Translations under genes and position numbers: made by a program
Notes under the pieces: model-generated
Seen by the model: only the letters and a program-made list of their open reading frames with translations
Databases searched by the model: none
What the model was told of the DNA's origin: nothing
Shown here: positions 16,772 through 25,365 of the stretch, one piece after another
How the letters are laid out: each line of letters starts with the position of its first letter
Numbering within the stretch: position 1 is the stretch's first letter
Origin: Faecalibacter bovis
GTDB lineage: Bacteria > Bacteroidota > Bacteroidia > Flavobacteriales > Weeksellaceae
DNA: 64,000 bases
Direction: 5' to 3'
NCBI RefSeq assembly: GCF_017948305.1
Contig: NZ_CP072842.1
Coordinates: forward strand, 1,804,501-1,868,500

Positions 16772-18175
16772 ATGTCACATTACGAATCACAGGTAAGAGA
16801 ACCCCTTATTACAGGACATAAAACCTACCACGATATTTCTAATGACATCGCACGCCCGATTGAGAGTAAAGCAGGTAAACTTTGGTGGACTGCTTTCGGG
16901 ATTGCATTCGTAGCTTTCTTATTAGGTATTGGATGTATTGCATATACAGTAGGAACAGGTATCGGTGTATGGGGATTAAATAGAACGATTAACTGGGCAT
17001 GGGATATCACTAACTTCGTATGGTGGGTAGGTATCGGACACGCAGGTACGTTAATCTCAGCCGTTTTATTATTATTCCGTCAAAAATGGAGAATGTCAGT
17101 AAACCGTTCTGCGGAAGCCATGACTATCTTCGCCGTTGTACAGGCAGCGTTATTCCCTGTAATCCACATGGGTCGTCCATGGTTAATGTACTGGGTTTTC
17201 CCAATTCCTAACCAATTCGGTTCATTATGGCCAAACTTTAACTCGCCATTATTATGGGACGTTTTCGCGATCTCGACTTATTTCTCTGTATCAGTAGTTT
17301 TCTGGTTCATTGGATTAATTCCTGACTTCGCATTAATTCGTGACCGTGCAACTAAACCATTTGCTAAGAAAATCTACGGAATCTTATCATTTGGATGGGG
17401 AGGTAAAGCGAAACACTGGCAACGTTTTGAGGAAATCTCATTAGTATTAGCTGGTTTATGTACACCGTTAGTATTCTCTGTACACACTATTGTATCATTT
17501 GACTTTGCAACGTCAGTAATTAAAGGATGGCACTCGACTGTATATCCTCCTTACTTCGTAGCAGGTGCGATCTTCTCTGGATTCGCGATGGTACAAACAT
17601 TATTAGGAGTTTTACGTAAAGTATTCCACTACGAAGCATATATTACTCGTAAACACATCGAGTACATGAATATCGTAATCGTTGTAACTGGAGGTATGGT
17701 AGCAGTAGCTTACTTAACTGAGTTATGGATTGCATGGTACTCTGGTTCTCGTTATGAAGATTTTACATACTTCTCTCCAGGTGCTGCAACAGGACCTTAT
17801 TGGTGGGCTTTCTGGGCGTTAATTTTATGTAACGTTTTAATCCCAGGATTATTATGGTTCCGTCCTATTAGAAGATCTTTCTTCTGGACTTTCATCATTT
17901 CAATTGTAGTTAACGTTGGTATGTGGTTCGAGCGTTTCGACATTATCGTTATCAACTTATCTCGTGACTACTTACCTTCAAGCTGGACTATGTTTATGCC
18001 AACGTTCGTTGACGTAGGTATCTTCGTAGGAACTAACGGATTCTTCTTTGTATTATACTTATTGTACGCTCGTACATTCCCAGTATTACCACAAGCAGAA
18101 TTAAAAACAATTTTGAAATCATCTGGCGAAAGCTACAAAAAACATCATACTGAAGATGAGCATCACGAACACTAA
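16772..18175 (+). CDS. actC: Alternative complex III NrfD-like membrane subunit ActC
   Basis: 467 aa, a polytopic membrane protein of the NrfD/PsrC family with about ten hydrophobic helices, among them WWVGIGHAGTLISAVLLLF and WWAFWALILCNVLIPGLLWF. This subunit holds the menaquinol oxidation site of the complex. The C-terminus is charged and His-rich (KKHHTEDEHHEH). Its last 20 bases overlap the start of actD, so the two are translationally coupled. Confidence 0.94.
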   Translation: MSHYESQVREPLITGHKTYHDISNDIARPIESKAGKLWWTAFGIAFVAFLLGIGCIAYTVGTGIGVWGLNRTINWAWDITNFVWWVGIGHAGTLISAVLLLFRQKWRMSVNRSAEAMTIFAVVQAALFPVIHMGRPWLMYWVFPIPNQFGSLWPNFNSPLLWDVFAISTYFSVSVVFWFIGLIPDFALIRDRATKPFAKKIYGILSFGWGGKAKHWQRFEEISLVLAGLCTPLVFSVHTIVSFDFATSVIKGWHSTVYPPYFVAGAIFSGFAMVQTLLGVLRKVFHYEAYITRKHIEYMNIVIVVTGGMVAVAYLTELWIAWYSGSRYEDFTYFSPGAATGPYWWAFWALILCNVLIPGLLWFRPIRRSFFWTFIISIVVNVGMWFERFDIIVINLSRDYLPSSWTMFMPTFVDVGIFVGTNGFFFVLYLLYARTFPVLPQAELKTILKSSGESYKKHHTEDEHHEH

Positions 18176-18719
18176 AATCGTATATGGTCTTTACGGAGAC
18201 GACGATGATTTAATGAAAGCAGTAAAATCAATTCGTAAGCAAGGTATTACAATTGATGAAGTGTATACACCATTTCCTGTTCACCATTTAGATAAAGCGT
18301 TAGGATTAAAGAAAACTCGTATTTCTGATATTGGATTTTTCTATGGTTTATTTGGAACAACATTAGCAGCGACGATGACTTGGTTTATTATGAACCATGA
18401 CTGGGCGCAAGACATCGGAGGGAAACCAGCTTTCTCTTGGGGTCAAAATATGCCAGCGTTTGTGCCAATTATGTTCGAATTAACGGTATTCTGTGCAGCG
18501 CACTTTATGTCTTGGACTTATTTATTCCGTAATAAATTATACCCAGGAGCTGCGCCACAAAATCCAGATCCTCGTACAACAGATGATAAATTTATGATTG
18601 AAATTCATACTACTGATGTAGAGAAAATCAAAAATGTTTTCATCGAAACAGGAGCAGAGGAAGTTACTGTAAAAGGTGACTATGGTCAAGTTAATAATTT
18701 AGTTCAAGAAGAAGCATAA
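18156..18719 (+). CDS. actD: Alternative complex III subunit ActD (DUF3341)
   Basis: 187 aa. DUF3341 protein with a soluble N-terminal ferredoxin-like part (VYGLYGDDDDLMKAVKSIRK), two membrane segments (about 60-80 and 95-122) and a soluble C-terminus. It is a structural subunit of alternative complex III with no cofactor. The start lies inside actC and its stop overlaps the actE start (TAATG), so actC-D-E are tightly coupled. Confidence 0.93.
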   Translation: MSITNTKIVYGLYGDDDDLMKAVKSIRKQGITIDEVYTPFPVHHLDKALGLKKTRISDIGFFYGLFGTTLAATMTWFIMNHDWAQDIGGKPAFSWGQNMPAFVPIMFELTVFCAAHFMSWTYLFRNKLYPGAAPQNPDPRTTDDKFMIEIHTTDVEKIKNVFIETGAEEVTVKGDYGQVNNLVQEEA

Positions 18720-19393
18720 TGAAAAAGATTGCACTATTTTTAGGATTAGCAGGAGTTTTGGTAACTTCTTGTTCGGATAAACAACGTACGCCAAGTATCG
18801 TTTACATGCCAGACATGTACTATGCAACTGCGTATGATCCTTATCAAAAAGCAAATGCAGAATATCCAGAGAGAGAAACTGCATCAGATGTGCCAGTTTT
18901 CAATGCACACTACAATATGTCTGCTTTAGAATCTGTTGAAGGTTCTGTTGCTAGAACTGAGGGTGACATTCTTCCTTGGCCTTATAAAAACAATAACGCA
19001 GGTTACGCTCAATCTAAAACTGTAACTACATCACCTTTACAAGGAGATAAAGTAAAAGATTTAGAAAAGGGTAAAAAGTTATATGCACAAAACTGTGCAG
19101 TTTGTCACGGAGACGCTGGAGATGGACAAGGTTCTATTGTTAAATCTGGAGCTTATTCTGGAGTACCAACTTACGGTGAACGTGAATTAACTGTAGGTTC
19201 TGTATACCACGTAATCATGTATGGTAAAAATGCGATGGGTTCTTATGCCTCTCAATTAACGCCTGCTGATCGTTGGAGAGTTGCTGAATACGTTATGAGT
19301 TTGAAAAATGGTGGGGCAGAAACTGCACCAGCTGCAGAAACTCCTGCAGTTGAGGCAGAAACAACAACTGAACAAACAACTAACGAAAAATAA
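18719..19393 (+). CDS. actE: Alternative complex III mono-haem lipoprotein ActE
   Basis: 224 aa. Lipoprotein signal with Cys18 (VTSC) and one haem site CAVCH at residues 126-130; the axial Met is probably in the GSYASQL / NAMGSY region. The protein passes electrons to the terminal oxidase or a soluble carrier. The last 30 residues are a low-complexity Ala/Glu/Thr tail (PAVEAETTTEQTTNEK), which may be a flexible, surface-exposed end. Start overlaps the actD stop by one base. Confidence 0.93.
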   Translation: MKKIALFLGLAGVLVTSCSDKQRTPSIVYMPDMYYATAYDPYQKANAEYPERETASDVPVFNAHYNMSALESVEGSVARTEGDILPWPYKNNNAGYAQSKTVTTSPLQGDKVKDLEKGKKLYAQNCAVCHGDAGDGQGSIVKSGAYSGVPTYGERELTVGSVYHVIMYGKNAMGSYASQLTPADRWRVAEYVMSLKNGGAETAPAAETPAVEAETTTEQTTNEK

Positions 19394-19412
19394 TCAAATA
19401 AGTTAATTTATC

Positions 19413-20750
19413 ATGCAATATACATTTTCCCCAAAATTAAAAATGACATCTCTTATCATGATTGTGGTAGGGGTTGTACTTTACGGGATTGGATTTTTCT
19501 TACATCAATCTGATGTAGCAAATTCTCATGACTATATTAATGGATTAATTCAAGCAGATCCAACACAATTCTATGGTGACTATGTTTCTGATGCGTTTAT
19601 TTCTTTTAATACGGATCATGATGCACACATGGCACATTTAGAGAATTTATTAAAAAACAGACCTTGGGCTGCTTTTTATGTTCCAGCTTATTTCGCATTT
19701 GGAATTGCAGCATCTGCATTATTCTACTTATGTATTCAATTTGTTGCTAACGCAGGTTGGTCAATGGTTGTAACACGTGTAATGGAAGGTATTGCATCTT
19801 TCTTACCAGTGGCATCTGTTTTATTAATGATTATTGTTGTAGGTTCTGCAATGCACTGGAATCACTTATTTCACTGGATGGTTCCTGAATTATTAGATCC
19901 TGAAAGCCCTAAATATGATATTTTCATGGCGAACAAAGCTCAGATCTGGTTATCTACACCATATTGGGTTATCCGTTGTGTTATCTATTTAGTGGTATTA
20001 TCATTAATGGTTCCTGTAATCAAAAATGCTACTCGTAAATTAGACGAAACTCCTGGAGATAGAGGTTTATTCTCTTCTTTATATACAAAATCGGTAATTT
20101 ATATCGTAATTTTCGCAATTTTCTCGGCAGCATTTGCATGGGATTTCGTAATGTCATTAGATCCACACTGGTTCTCATCATTATTTATGTGGTACGGAAT
20201 GGTTTCATACTTAGTTTCTGCGGTTTCTATTATGGCAATCATCTCAATCTACTTAAAGAGAAAAGGATCTTTACCATTATTTAATGACAACCACTTACAT
20301 GATTTAACTAAATACATGTTCGGTTTCTCATTATTATGGTCATACTTATGGTTCTGTCAGTTCATGTTACAATGGTACGCGAATATTCCTGAAGAAGTAC
20401 AATATTTCGAGCAACGTATGGCGCAATACCCTTACTACTACTACATGTTAGTTGTAAACTTATTTGCACCATTCTTAATCTTAATTTCTTCTTCTATGAA
20501 GCGTCGTTTCAACATCGTTTTCGCAATGGGATTTGTAATTATCTTAGGTCACTACTGGGATTTCTACAACCAAATTATGCCAGCGGCTGTTGGACCGTTC
20601 CACAACTTCGGATTTATGGAGATTGGATCTTTAGTTGCAATAGCAGGTTTATTTACTTTCGTAGTAATGAATGCTATTTCTAAATTAAACTTAGAAGCTA
20701 AAGGACACCCTTACTTCCACGAATCAAAAATTTACGAATACCCATTCTAA
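19413..20750 (+). CDS. actF: Alternative complex III membrane subunit ActF
   Basis: 445 aa, the second NrfD-like polytopic subunit, with about ten membrane helices and a conserved HWNHLFHWM stretch near residue 149. It is structurally similar to ActC, but in characterised complexes does not bind quinol in the same way; a proton-translocation role has been proposed. It is the last gene of the operon: 22 bases after its stop a strong terminator begins, and the next gene is on the other strand. Confidence 0.93.
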   Translation: MQYTFSPKLKMTSLIMIVVGVVLYGIGFFLHQSDVANSHDYINGLIQADPTQFYGDYVSDAFISFNTDHDAHMAHLENLLKNRPWAAFYVPAYFAFGIAASALFYLCIQFVANAGWSMVVTRVMEGIASFLPVASVLLMIIVVGSAMHWNHLFHWMVPELLDPESPKYDIFMANKAQIWLSTPYWVIRCVIYLVVLSLMVPVIKNATRKLDETPGDRGLFSSLYTKSVIYIVIFAIFSAAFAWDFVMSLDPHWFSSLFMWYGMVSYLVSAVSIMAIISIYLKRKGSLPLFNDNHLHDLTKYMFGFSLLWSYLWFCQFMLQWYANIPEEVQYFEQRMAQYPYYYYMLVVNLFAPFLILISSSMKRRFNIVFAMGFVIILGHYWDFYNQIMPAAVGPFHNFGFMEIGSLVAIAGLFTFVVMNAISKLNLEAKGHPYFHESKIYEYPF

Positions 20751-20772
20751 TCGTTTGGTTAATCATAAAACT

Positions 20773-20806
20773 AAAAAGCTCGATGCATTTGCATCGAGCT
20801 TTTTTT
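20773..20806. terminator. Terminator of the act operon
   Basis: AAAAAGCTCGATGC (20773-20786) pairs perfectly with 20791-20804, followed by a T run. It can also stop the convergent small gene. Confidence 0.92.
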
Positions 20807-20817
20807 ATGTTTTTATA

Positions 20818-21123
20818 TTAAATAGTTCTTCTTTTAATTTCTAATTTAATAATAAATTGATCAATCTCATCATCTGTACCAAGAGATCCTAAAACGTATA
20901 CACCTTTTTCACCAGTTTCATTGTTTACGATTCCATATACGGATGATTCGTCATCTGGATTTGAAGCTCCTTCGTATCGGTAGATATACGTGATATCAAA
21001 AACATCTGGATTCACTCGTATTCTATCTTTTTCAAAATTAAAGTCAATAGTATATCCTTCATTTTTAAGTTCTTCTAATGCTATACTTACAGATTTGTAT
21101 CGGTATTGTAATTTTTCTTTCAT
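20818..21123 (-). CDS. Small conserved flavobacterial protein, copy B
   Basis: 101 aa, soluble, paralogous to the protein at 10884-11213: both have an N-terminal ALxxLKxxGYxxDFN block, then hxYIYRYEGxSNPDDxSSVYGI and a G-V-Y/F-V-L/M-G strand. It begins MKEKLQYRYKS. As with copy A, a database label of phosphoribosylpyrophosphate synthetase would be an artefact, since the enzyme's motifs are absent. Function unknown; it is monocistronic. Confidence 0.7.
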   Translation of the reverse strand: MKEKLQYRYKSVSIALEELKNEGYTIDFNFEKDRIRVNPDVFDITYIYRYEGASNPDDESSVYGIVNNETGEKGVYVLGSLGTDDEIDQFIIKLEIKRRTI

Positions 21124-21466
21124 AGTTGTTGATTTAGTTTCTTTTATTTATAACAAAACATATTCCATTGTTAAGTATTACTGTATATAGATCTTATTTT
21201 ATAATTAGATACTTTAAAATCTTTCAACTGTAATAAAATGTATAAAAATTCATTTTTATTTATAAAGGTAATATTTACAAGATGTTAATATTCAATGTTA
21301 TAGTGTTCTATATTTATGAAATTGATGATTTATATAAATTTTGACAACAATTGTTCTATTGATTTGCATATTATTATTATTATTATTATTGAAGTAATTA
21401 ACGTTAAGGAGTATGTTATAGGTTGCAAACTACAACAGAAGAATTAAAAACTAAATTACTTTAAAA
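21124..21466. other. Intergenic region upstream of the small secreted protein
   Basis: 343 AT-rich bases between divergent genes. Seen in it: a trinucleotide run (21370-21390), and an ACAATTGT palindrome at about 21347-21354, just downstream of a TTGACA-like string at 21341. No ORF or RNA gene is supported. Confidence 0.6.
21370..21390 (+). repeat. Trinucleotide microsatellite (ATT)7
   Basis: Seven perfect ATT units, 77 bases upstream of the start of the small secreted protein, in what should be its promoter or leader. Such tracts change length by slippage; a length change here would alter promoter spacing rather than a reading frame. Confidence 0.9.
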
Positions 21467-21691
21467 ATGAAAAAAATCTTATTTGCAAGTGCTTTTGCAC
21501 TTTTCGGAACATTCGCAATGGCGAATGAAACTAAAGAGATTAAAGAAGAAGCTTCAAAAGCTCAAACAGAAGAAAATTGTATAAAAGTTAATTATTCATG
21601 TGGAGTTAGTGCTGATATTTGTAATTTCAATGGTACAACACAACAATTAGTTAATATGGTATGGGCTCAAGATGGTTTAATTTGTCCATAA
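21467..21691 (+). CDS. Small secreted four-cysteine protein, 74 aa
   Basis: A strong signal peptide (MKKILFASAFALFGTFAMA, cleavage after residue 19) precedes a 55-residue mature part: a charged Glu/Lys stretch (20-36), then four cysteines (38, 45, 52, 73) and a C-terminal GLICP. The even number of Cys suggests disulphides in the periplasm or outside. I do not recognise the family. It leads a plus-strand group with the GLPGLI protein and TonB-receptor-like gene, and is followed by a strong hairpin that would favour high expression of this short gene over the rest. Confidence 0.65.
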   Translation: MKKILFASAFALFGTFAMANETKEIKEEASKAQTEENCIKVNYSCGVSADICNFNGTTQQLVNMVWAQDGLICP

Positions 21692-21702
21692 AATTTTAAT
21701 AA

Positions 21703-21739
21703 AATTAGGATAATTCTTGAAAATAGAATTATCCTAATT
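21703..21739 (+). other. 15-bp RNA hairpin between the small secreted protein and GLPGLI genes
   Basis: AATTAGGATAATTCT (21703-21717) pairs perfectly with 21725-21739 around a 7-base loop. It has no T tract behind it, so it is not a standard terminator; it could be an attenuator or a 3'-end stabiliser that sets unequal expression of the flanking genes. Confidence 0.6.
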
Positions 21740-21753
21740 ATAAAAATGCATAA

Positions 21754-22515
21754 ATGAAAAATTTAATAGTTCTTTTAATATTTTATGTATCTAACTCGGT
21801 TTTTGGTCAACAAAATAATTTTATAATTAAATATAATTTAGAGTATAAGAAAGATAGTATGAGCTATCATTATGATAATGATGTCATGTTACTTTTATAC
21901 AGTCATGATAAATCTATTTTTATACCAGAAAATTTATATAAAGTTGATTCTATAATGAATTTAGGTACTGCTAATTTCAGTATGATTTCTAGTTTACCAA
22001 AGTCAAATTATAAATTTCATATTAAAAAAGATGAAAATAGAATAACCTATTTTGATAGAATATATACAACTAATATTTATTATGAGCAACGTATAAATTT
22101 TGATTGGGAAATTACGGATGAAACATTAAATCTAAACGGCTATTTAGCTAAAAAGGCTATAACAAATTTTGGTGGAAGAAAATGGATAGCATGGTATACG
22201 GAAGAAATTCCAGTTTCAGATGGGCCGTATAAATTTTATGGTTTACCCGGATTGATTATTAAAATTCGAGATGAGAATAACAATTTTAATTTTGAATTAA
22301 TATCATTAAAAAATGAATTGAAAAGCATGAATATTTTAGAAAATAATTTTATAAAAATAACAAAAGATGATTTTAAGAAATTGAGAAGAGATTTTTTAGA
22401 TGACCCTATATATTTTATAAACAAAGGCGATGTAAAAACTAATTTTTCATCTGAAATAATGGATAGAATTATTCTCAATGTTAATAAAAATAATAATTTC
22501 TTAGAATTAGAATAA
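21754..22515 (+). CDS. GLPGLI-family secreted protein
   Basis: 253 aa. Signal peptide MKNLIVLLIFYVSNSVFGQ, then a beta-rich body with the family signature at about residues 157-175: AWYTEEIPVSDGPYKFYGLP followed at once by GLIIKI. GLPGLI proteins are known only from Bacteroidota and are usually encoded next to a TonB-receptor-like outer-membrane protein, as here. Their biochemical role is not established. The gene ends 7 bases before the next start, so the pair is cotranscribed. Confidence 0.9.
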   Translation: MKNLIVLLIFYVSNSVFGQQNNFIIKYNLEYKKDSMSYHYDNDVMLLLYSHDKSIFIPENLYKVDSIMNLGTANFSMISSLPKSNYKFHIKKDENRITYFDRIYTTNIYYEQRINFDWEITDETLNLNGYLAKKAITNFGGRKWIAWYTEEIPVSDGPYKFYGLPGLIIKIRDENNNFNFELISLKNELKSMNILENNFIKITKDDFKKLRRDFLDDPIYFINKGDVKTNFSSEIMDRIILNVNKNNNFLELE

Positions 22516-22522
22516 ATACTTT

Positions 22523-25147
22523 TTGAAACCACAACTTTCCATACTATTATTACTTCTTGCCAATATTCTTTTCGCTCAGATTACCATTTCAGGTACAGTA
22601 AAAAACGAAAATGGTCAACCTATTGCTGGTGCAAATGTTATCTTATCACCAAGCGATGAGGATAAAACATTAACTTATTTTATTACCAAAGCCGATGGGA
22701 AATTTACACTTACGTTAAAGGAATCAATATACGAAATGTACGAGGTAAAAGTGCGTGCCATGAATTATGCCTTTGCTTCTGATTTGGTCAACGAAACTAC
22801 TTCAGATTTTGATTTTACATTACAAGAAAAAGCAATTGAGCTTAAAGAAGTGCAATTAAAAAAAACTGCAATTCGTAAAAAAGGAGATACTATTGCTTAC
22901 GATGTGACGAACTTTAAAGATATACAAGATCGTACCATAGCCGATGTCATCAAAAAAATGCCAGGAATAGAAATTGAAAATTCTGGACGTATTTTGTACC
23001 AAGGCGAACCTATTAATAAATATTATATTGAAGGTATGGATCTTTTAGGTGGTAAATATGCTTTGGCCAACGAAAATTTGTCTGCAGATGCAGTAGATAA
23101 AGTTCAGATTTTAGAAAATCATCAACCCATCAAAATGTTAGATAGTTTAGTGGTAAGTTCTAAAGCTGCATTAAATATCAAACTAAAAAATAAAATCACC
23201 TATTCTGGTAAAGCAGAAATCGGCTTAGGCGTTTCGCCTTTACTATATCAAGCCAATATCACACCAATGTTGTTTAAAAAGAAACAACAAATGATAGGTT
23301 CTTACCAAGTCAATAATAGAGGAGAAGATGTAACCAAACAATTACAAATTTTATCTTTCGAAGATTTAATGAATAATACCGAAAGTTTTTCTAACGAAGG
23401 TTGGTTGGGAATTTCTTCTGTACAAACTCCCAATTTTAATGAAAAAAGATGGTTGAATAATTTCGTTCAATTAGGAACTTGGAATCATCTTTTTAAGTTG
23501 AATAAAGAGTTGGATTTACGATTTAATTTGTCGTATACCAACGATTATCAAAAGCGAATAGGGCAAAGTACAACGCAGTATTTTTTACAATCGGGAAATT
23601 TATTGTTAAATGAACAGAAGCGTAATCATATACAAAACGAAGAATTCTCAACGAAAGCTACTTTATTACGCAACAGCTCGGATAATTATTTGCAAAACGA
23701 AATCGAATTTAAAGGTGCATGGAATCGTTCGCATGGCTATTTAAAACTAGATGATGAATTGGTCGATCAAATTTTACAAAAGCCGAATCAAGAATTTGCC
23801 AATCAATTCAAAATAATCAAAAAAATAGGGAAGCAATTGGTAACATTTCGTTCGGTTGTTTCTTATAAGAATTATCAAGAAGAATTATCTGTTTCGCCTG
23901 GAGTTTTTAACGAGATGATTAATCAAAATCAAAACTATCAAAATGCTTTTCAACGTGTAGATTTTTCTAAATTTTCAACTAATAATTTTATTGAATTTTC
24001 GAAAGGAATTAAATCAAATTCAGTTCATTCAAAATTAGGATTTGGATATTTAAATCAAGAAATGGAAAGTAATTTATTTGCTGATAATTCTTCTGCAGGC
24101 AGTAATTTTATTAATGATATGACGTGGTCAAAATTCAATTATTTTTGGGATAATCGATTCGAATATAAAAAAGAAAAATTTAGAACAACGCTTTCTTTAC
24201 CAATAGAAATGAATCATTTGCAGATGAAAAGTTTTATAAAGAAAGATGAAATGAACCGTTTGTTTGTAAATCCTAATTTGTTTTTAGCTTATAAATTATC
24301 TAATTATTGGGAATTACGTTCGTCACATTCATTCAAACAAAGTTTCGGTAGTTTGTCGGCAATTCATGATAATTACATGTTGTATAATTATAATTCGATA
24401 CATAAACGCGATGGTAAATTAAATGAAAGAGATTCTTGGAATTCTTCGCTTCGTGCAGAATATAAAAATCCGATCAAAGCTAGGTTTATCAACTTTGGAT
24501 ATAATTATTCGTGGACTGAAAATTCTTTGCTGAATAATTACATGTATAATCCAGATGCAAGCACAATTTTACAAGTTATTGAACGAAAAAATAATTCAGT
24601 ATCTCATCAATTAAATGGAAAAATTAGTCAATATTTTTCAAAAATAAAATCAAATTTTGAAGTCGAAATTGCTCAACAATGGTCTAAAAATGATGAATTA
24701 TTAAATAATGATTTTTTAGAAGTTGATAATCAAATGACAAGTATAATTAGTAGTATTAAATACAGAAAATTAAGTTGGTTAACTTTTGAATATAAATATT
24801 CGTGGCTGAATTATCAGAGTAAAATTGATCATCAACCTTCACGAAAAGTTGTGAATCAAGAACATCAATTCGGTTTACATCTTTTTCCTGCGAATCGTCA
24901 TTATATCAAATTAAATGTGGATGCGTACATTAACCAAGAAGCTCGTCTTAATCCAAATTCAGTTTTCGGCGATTTAATGTATCGCTACACGTTACAGAAA
25001 AATAAAATTGATTTTGAATTAACGGCTTTCAATCTTTTTAACGAAAAGTATTTTTCTCAAAACAGCTTAAGTTCGTATTACGAAATGCGCTATCAATACA
25101 AGCTAAGACCAACACAAATTATGCTAACAACACGTTTTACTTTTTAA
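22523..25147 (+). CDS. TonB-dependent-receptor-like outer-membrane protein
   Basis: 874 aa. The start is TTG at 22523; an in-frame TAG at 22508 and no ATG in between leave no alternative that keeps the signal peptide (SILLLLLANILFAQ). Next come a carboxypeptidase-regulatory-like beta sandwich (about 20-105; ISGTVKNENGQPIAGANVIL), a plug-like domain (about 115-225; TIADVIKKMPGIEIENSG) and a long beta-barrel ending in the aromatic TTRFTF typical of outer-membrane proteins. No TonB box is obvious. It is the usual partner of a GLPGLI protein. The exported or imported substrate is unknown. Confidence 0.85.
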   Translation: MKPQLSILLLLLANILFAQITISGTVKNENGQPIAGANVILSPSDEDKTLTYFITKADGKFTLTLKESIYEMYEVKVRAMNYAFASDLVNETTSDFDFTLQEKAIELKEVQLKKTAIRKKGDTIAYDVTNFKDIQDRTIADVIKKMPGIEIENSGRILYQGEPINKYYIEGMDLLGGKYALANENLSADAVDKVQILENHQPIKMLDSLVVSSKAALNIKLKNKITYSGKAEIGLGVSPLLYQANITPMLFKKKQQMIGSYQVNNRGEDVTKQLQILSFEDLMNNTESFSNEGWLGISSVQTPNFNEKRWLNNFVQLGTWNHLFKLNKELDLRFNLSYTNDYQKRIGQSTTQYFLQSGNLLLNEQKRNHIQNEEFSTKATLLRNSSDNYLQNEIEFKGAWNRSHGYLKLDDELVDQILQKPNQEFANQFKIIKKIGKQLVTFRSVVSYKNYQEELSVSPGVFNEMINQNQNYQNAFQRVDFSKFSTNNFIEFSKGIKSNSVHSKLGFGYLNQEMESNLFADNSSAGSNFINDMTWSKFNYFWDNRFEYKKEKFRTTLSLPIEMNHLQMKSFIKKDEMNRLFVNPNLFLAYKLSNYWELRSSHSFKQSFGSLSAIHDNYMLYNYNSIHKRDGKLNERDSWNSSLRAEYKNPIKARFINFGYNYSWTENSLLNNYMYNPDASTILQVIERKNNSVSHQLNGKISQYFSKIKSNFEVEIAQQWSKNDELLNNDFLEVDNQMTSIISSIKYRKLSWLTFEYKYSWLNYQSKIDHQPSRKVVNQEHQFGLHLFPANRHYIKLNVDAYINQEARLNPNSVFGDLMYRYTLQKNKIDFELTAFNLFNEKYFSQNSLSSYYEMRYQYKLRPTQIMLTTRFTF

Positions 25148-25150
25148 AAT

Positions 25151-25184
25151 ATAAACTTCCTTTTGTGGGAGTTTATTTTATTTT
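25151..25184 (+). terminator. Terminator after the TonB-receptor-like gene
   Basis: ATAAACTTCC (25151-25160) pairs with 25167-25176 (one G-U), followed by TTTTATTTT. It begins three bases after the stop. Confidence 0.8.
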
Positions 25185-25267
25185 GGGCGTTCCCTTCGGT
25201 CGGGCTTTTCGTTCCAATCTTTGCACGTTATCACTTCGCAAAGGATTTCCACTACAATCCCTAACGC
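25184..25267. repeat. Flavobacteria-type interspersed palindromic element
   Basis: Of higher G+C than its surroundings. It begins GGGCGTTCCCTTCGGTCGGG and ends ATCCCTAACGC. Outer arms GCGTT (25187-25191) and AACGC (25263-25267) pair, a CCC...GGG hairpin lies at 25192-25204, and AATCTTTGC (25216-25224) pairs with GCAAAG-G-ATT (25238-25247). From memory, closely similar intergenic sequences recur in many Flavobacteriia genomes. It is a REP-like element with no ORF. Confidence 0.6.
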
Positions 25268-25311
25268 AATTTTACATCGAGAACTAAGACAGAATTTCAA
25301 AAATATTCATC

Positions 25312-25343
25312 AATAAAAAAGTACAACGTTTTGAGTTGTACTT
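25312..25343 (-). terminator. Terminator of the minus-strand catabolic arm
   Basis: AAGTACAAC (25319-25327) pairs with 25335-25343; on the minus strand it is followed by a T run. It closes the operon arm that ends at 25366. Confidence 0.8.
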
Positions 25344-25365
25344 GAAAAATCATAAAAATATGTAA

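Noticed and set aside
21370..21390. CRISPR or tandem-repeat array
   Set aside because: A simple trinucleotide run, with no spacers or cas genes anywhere in the window.
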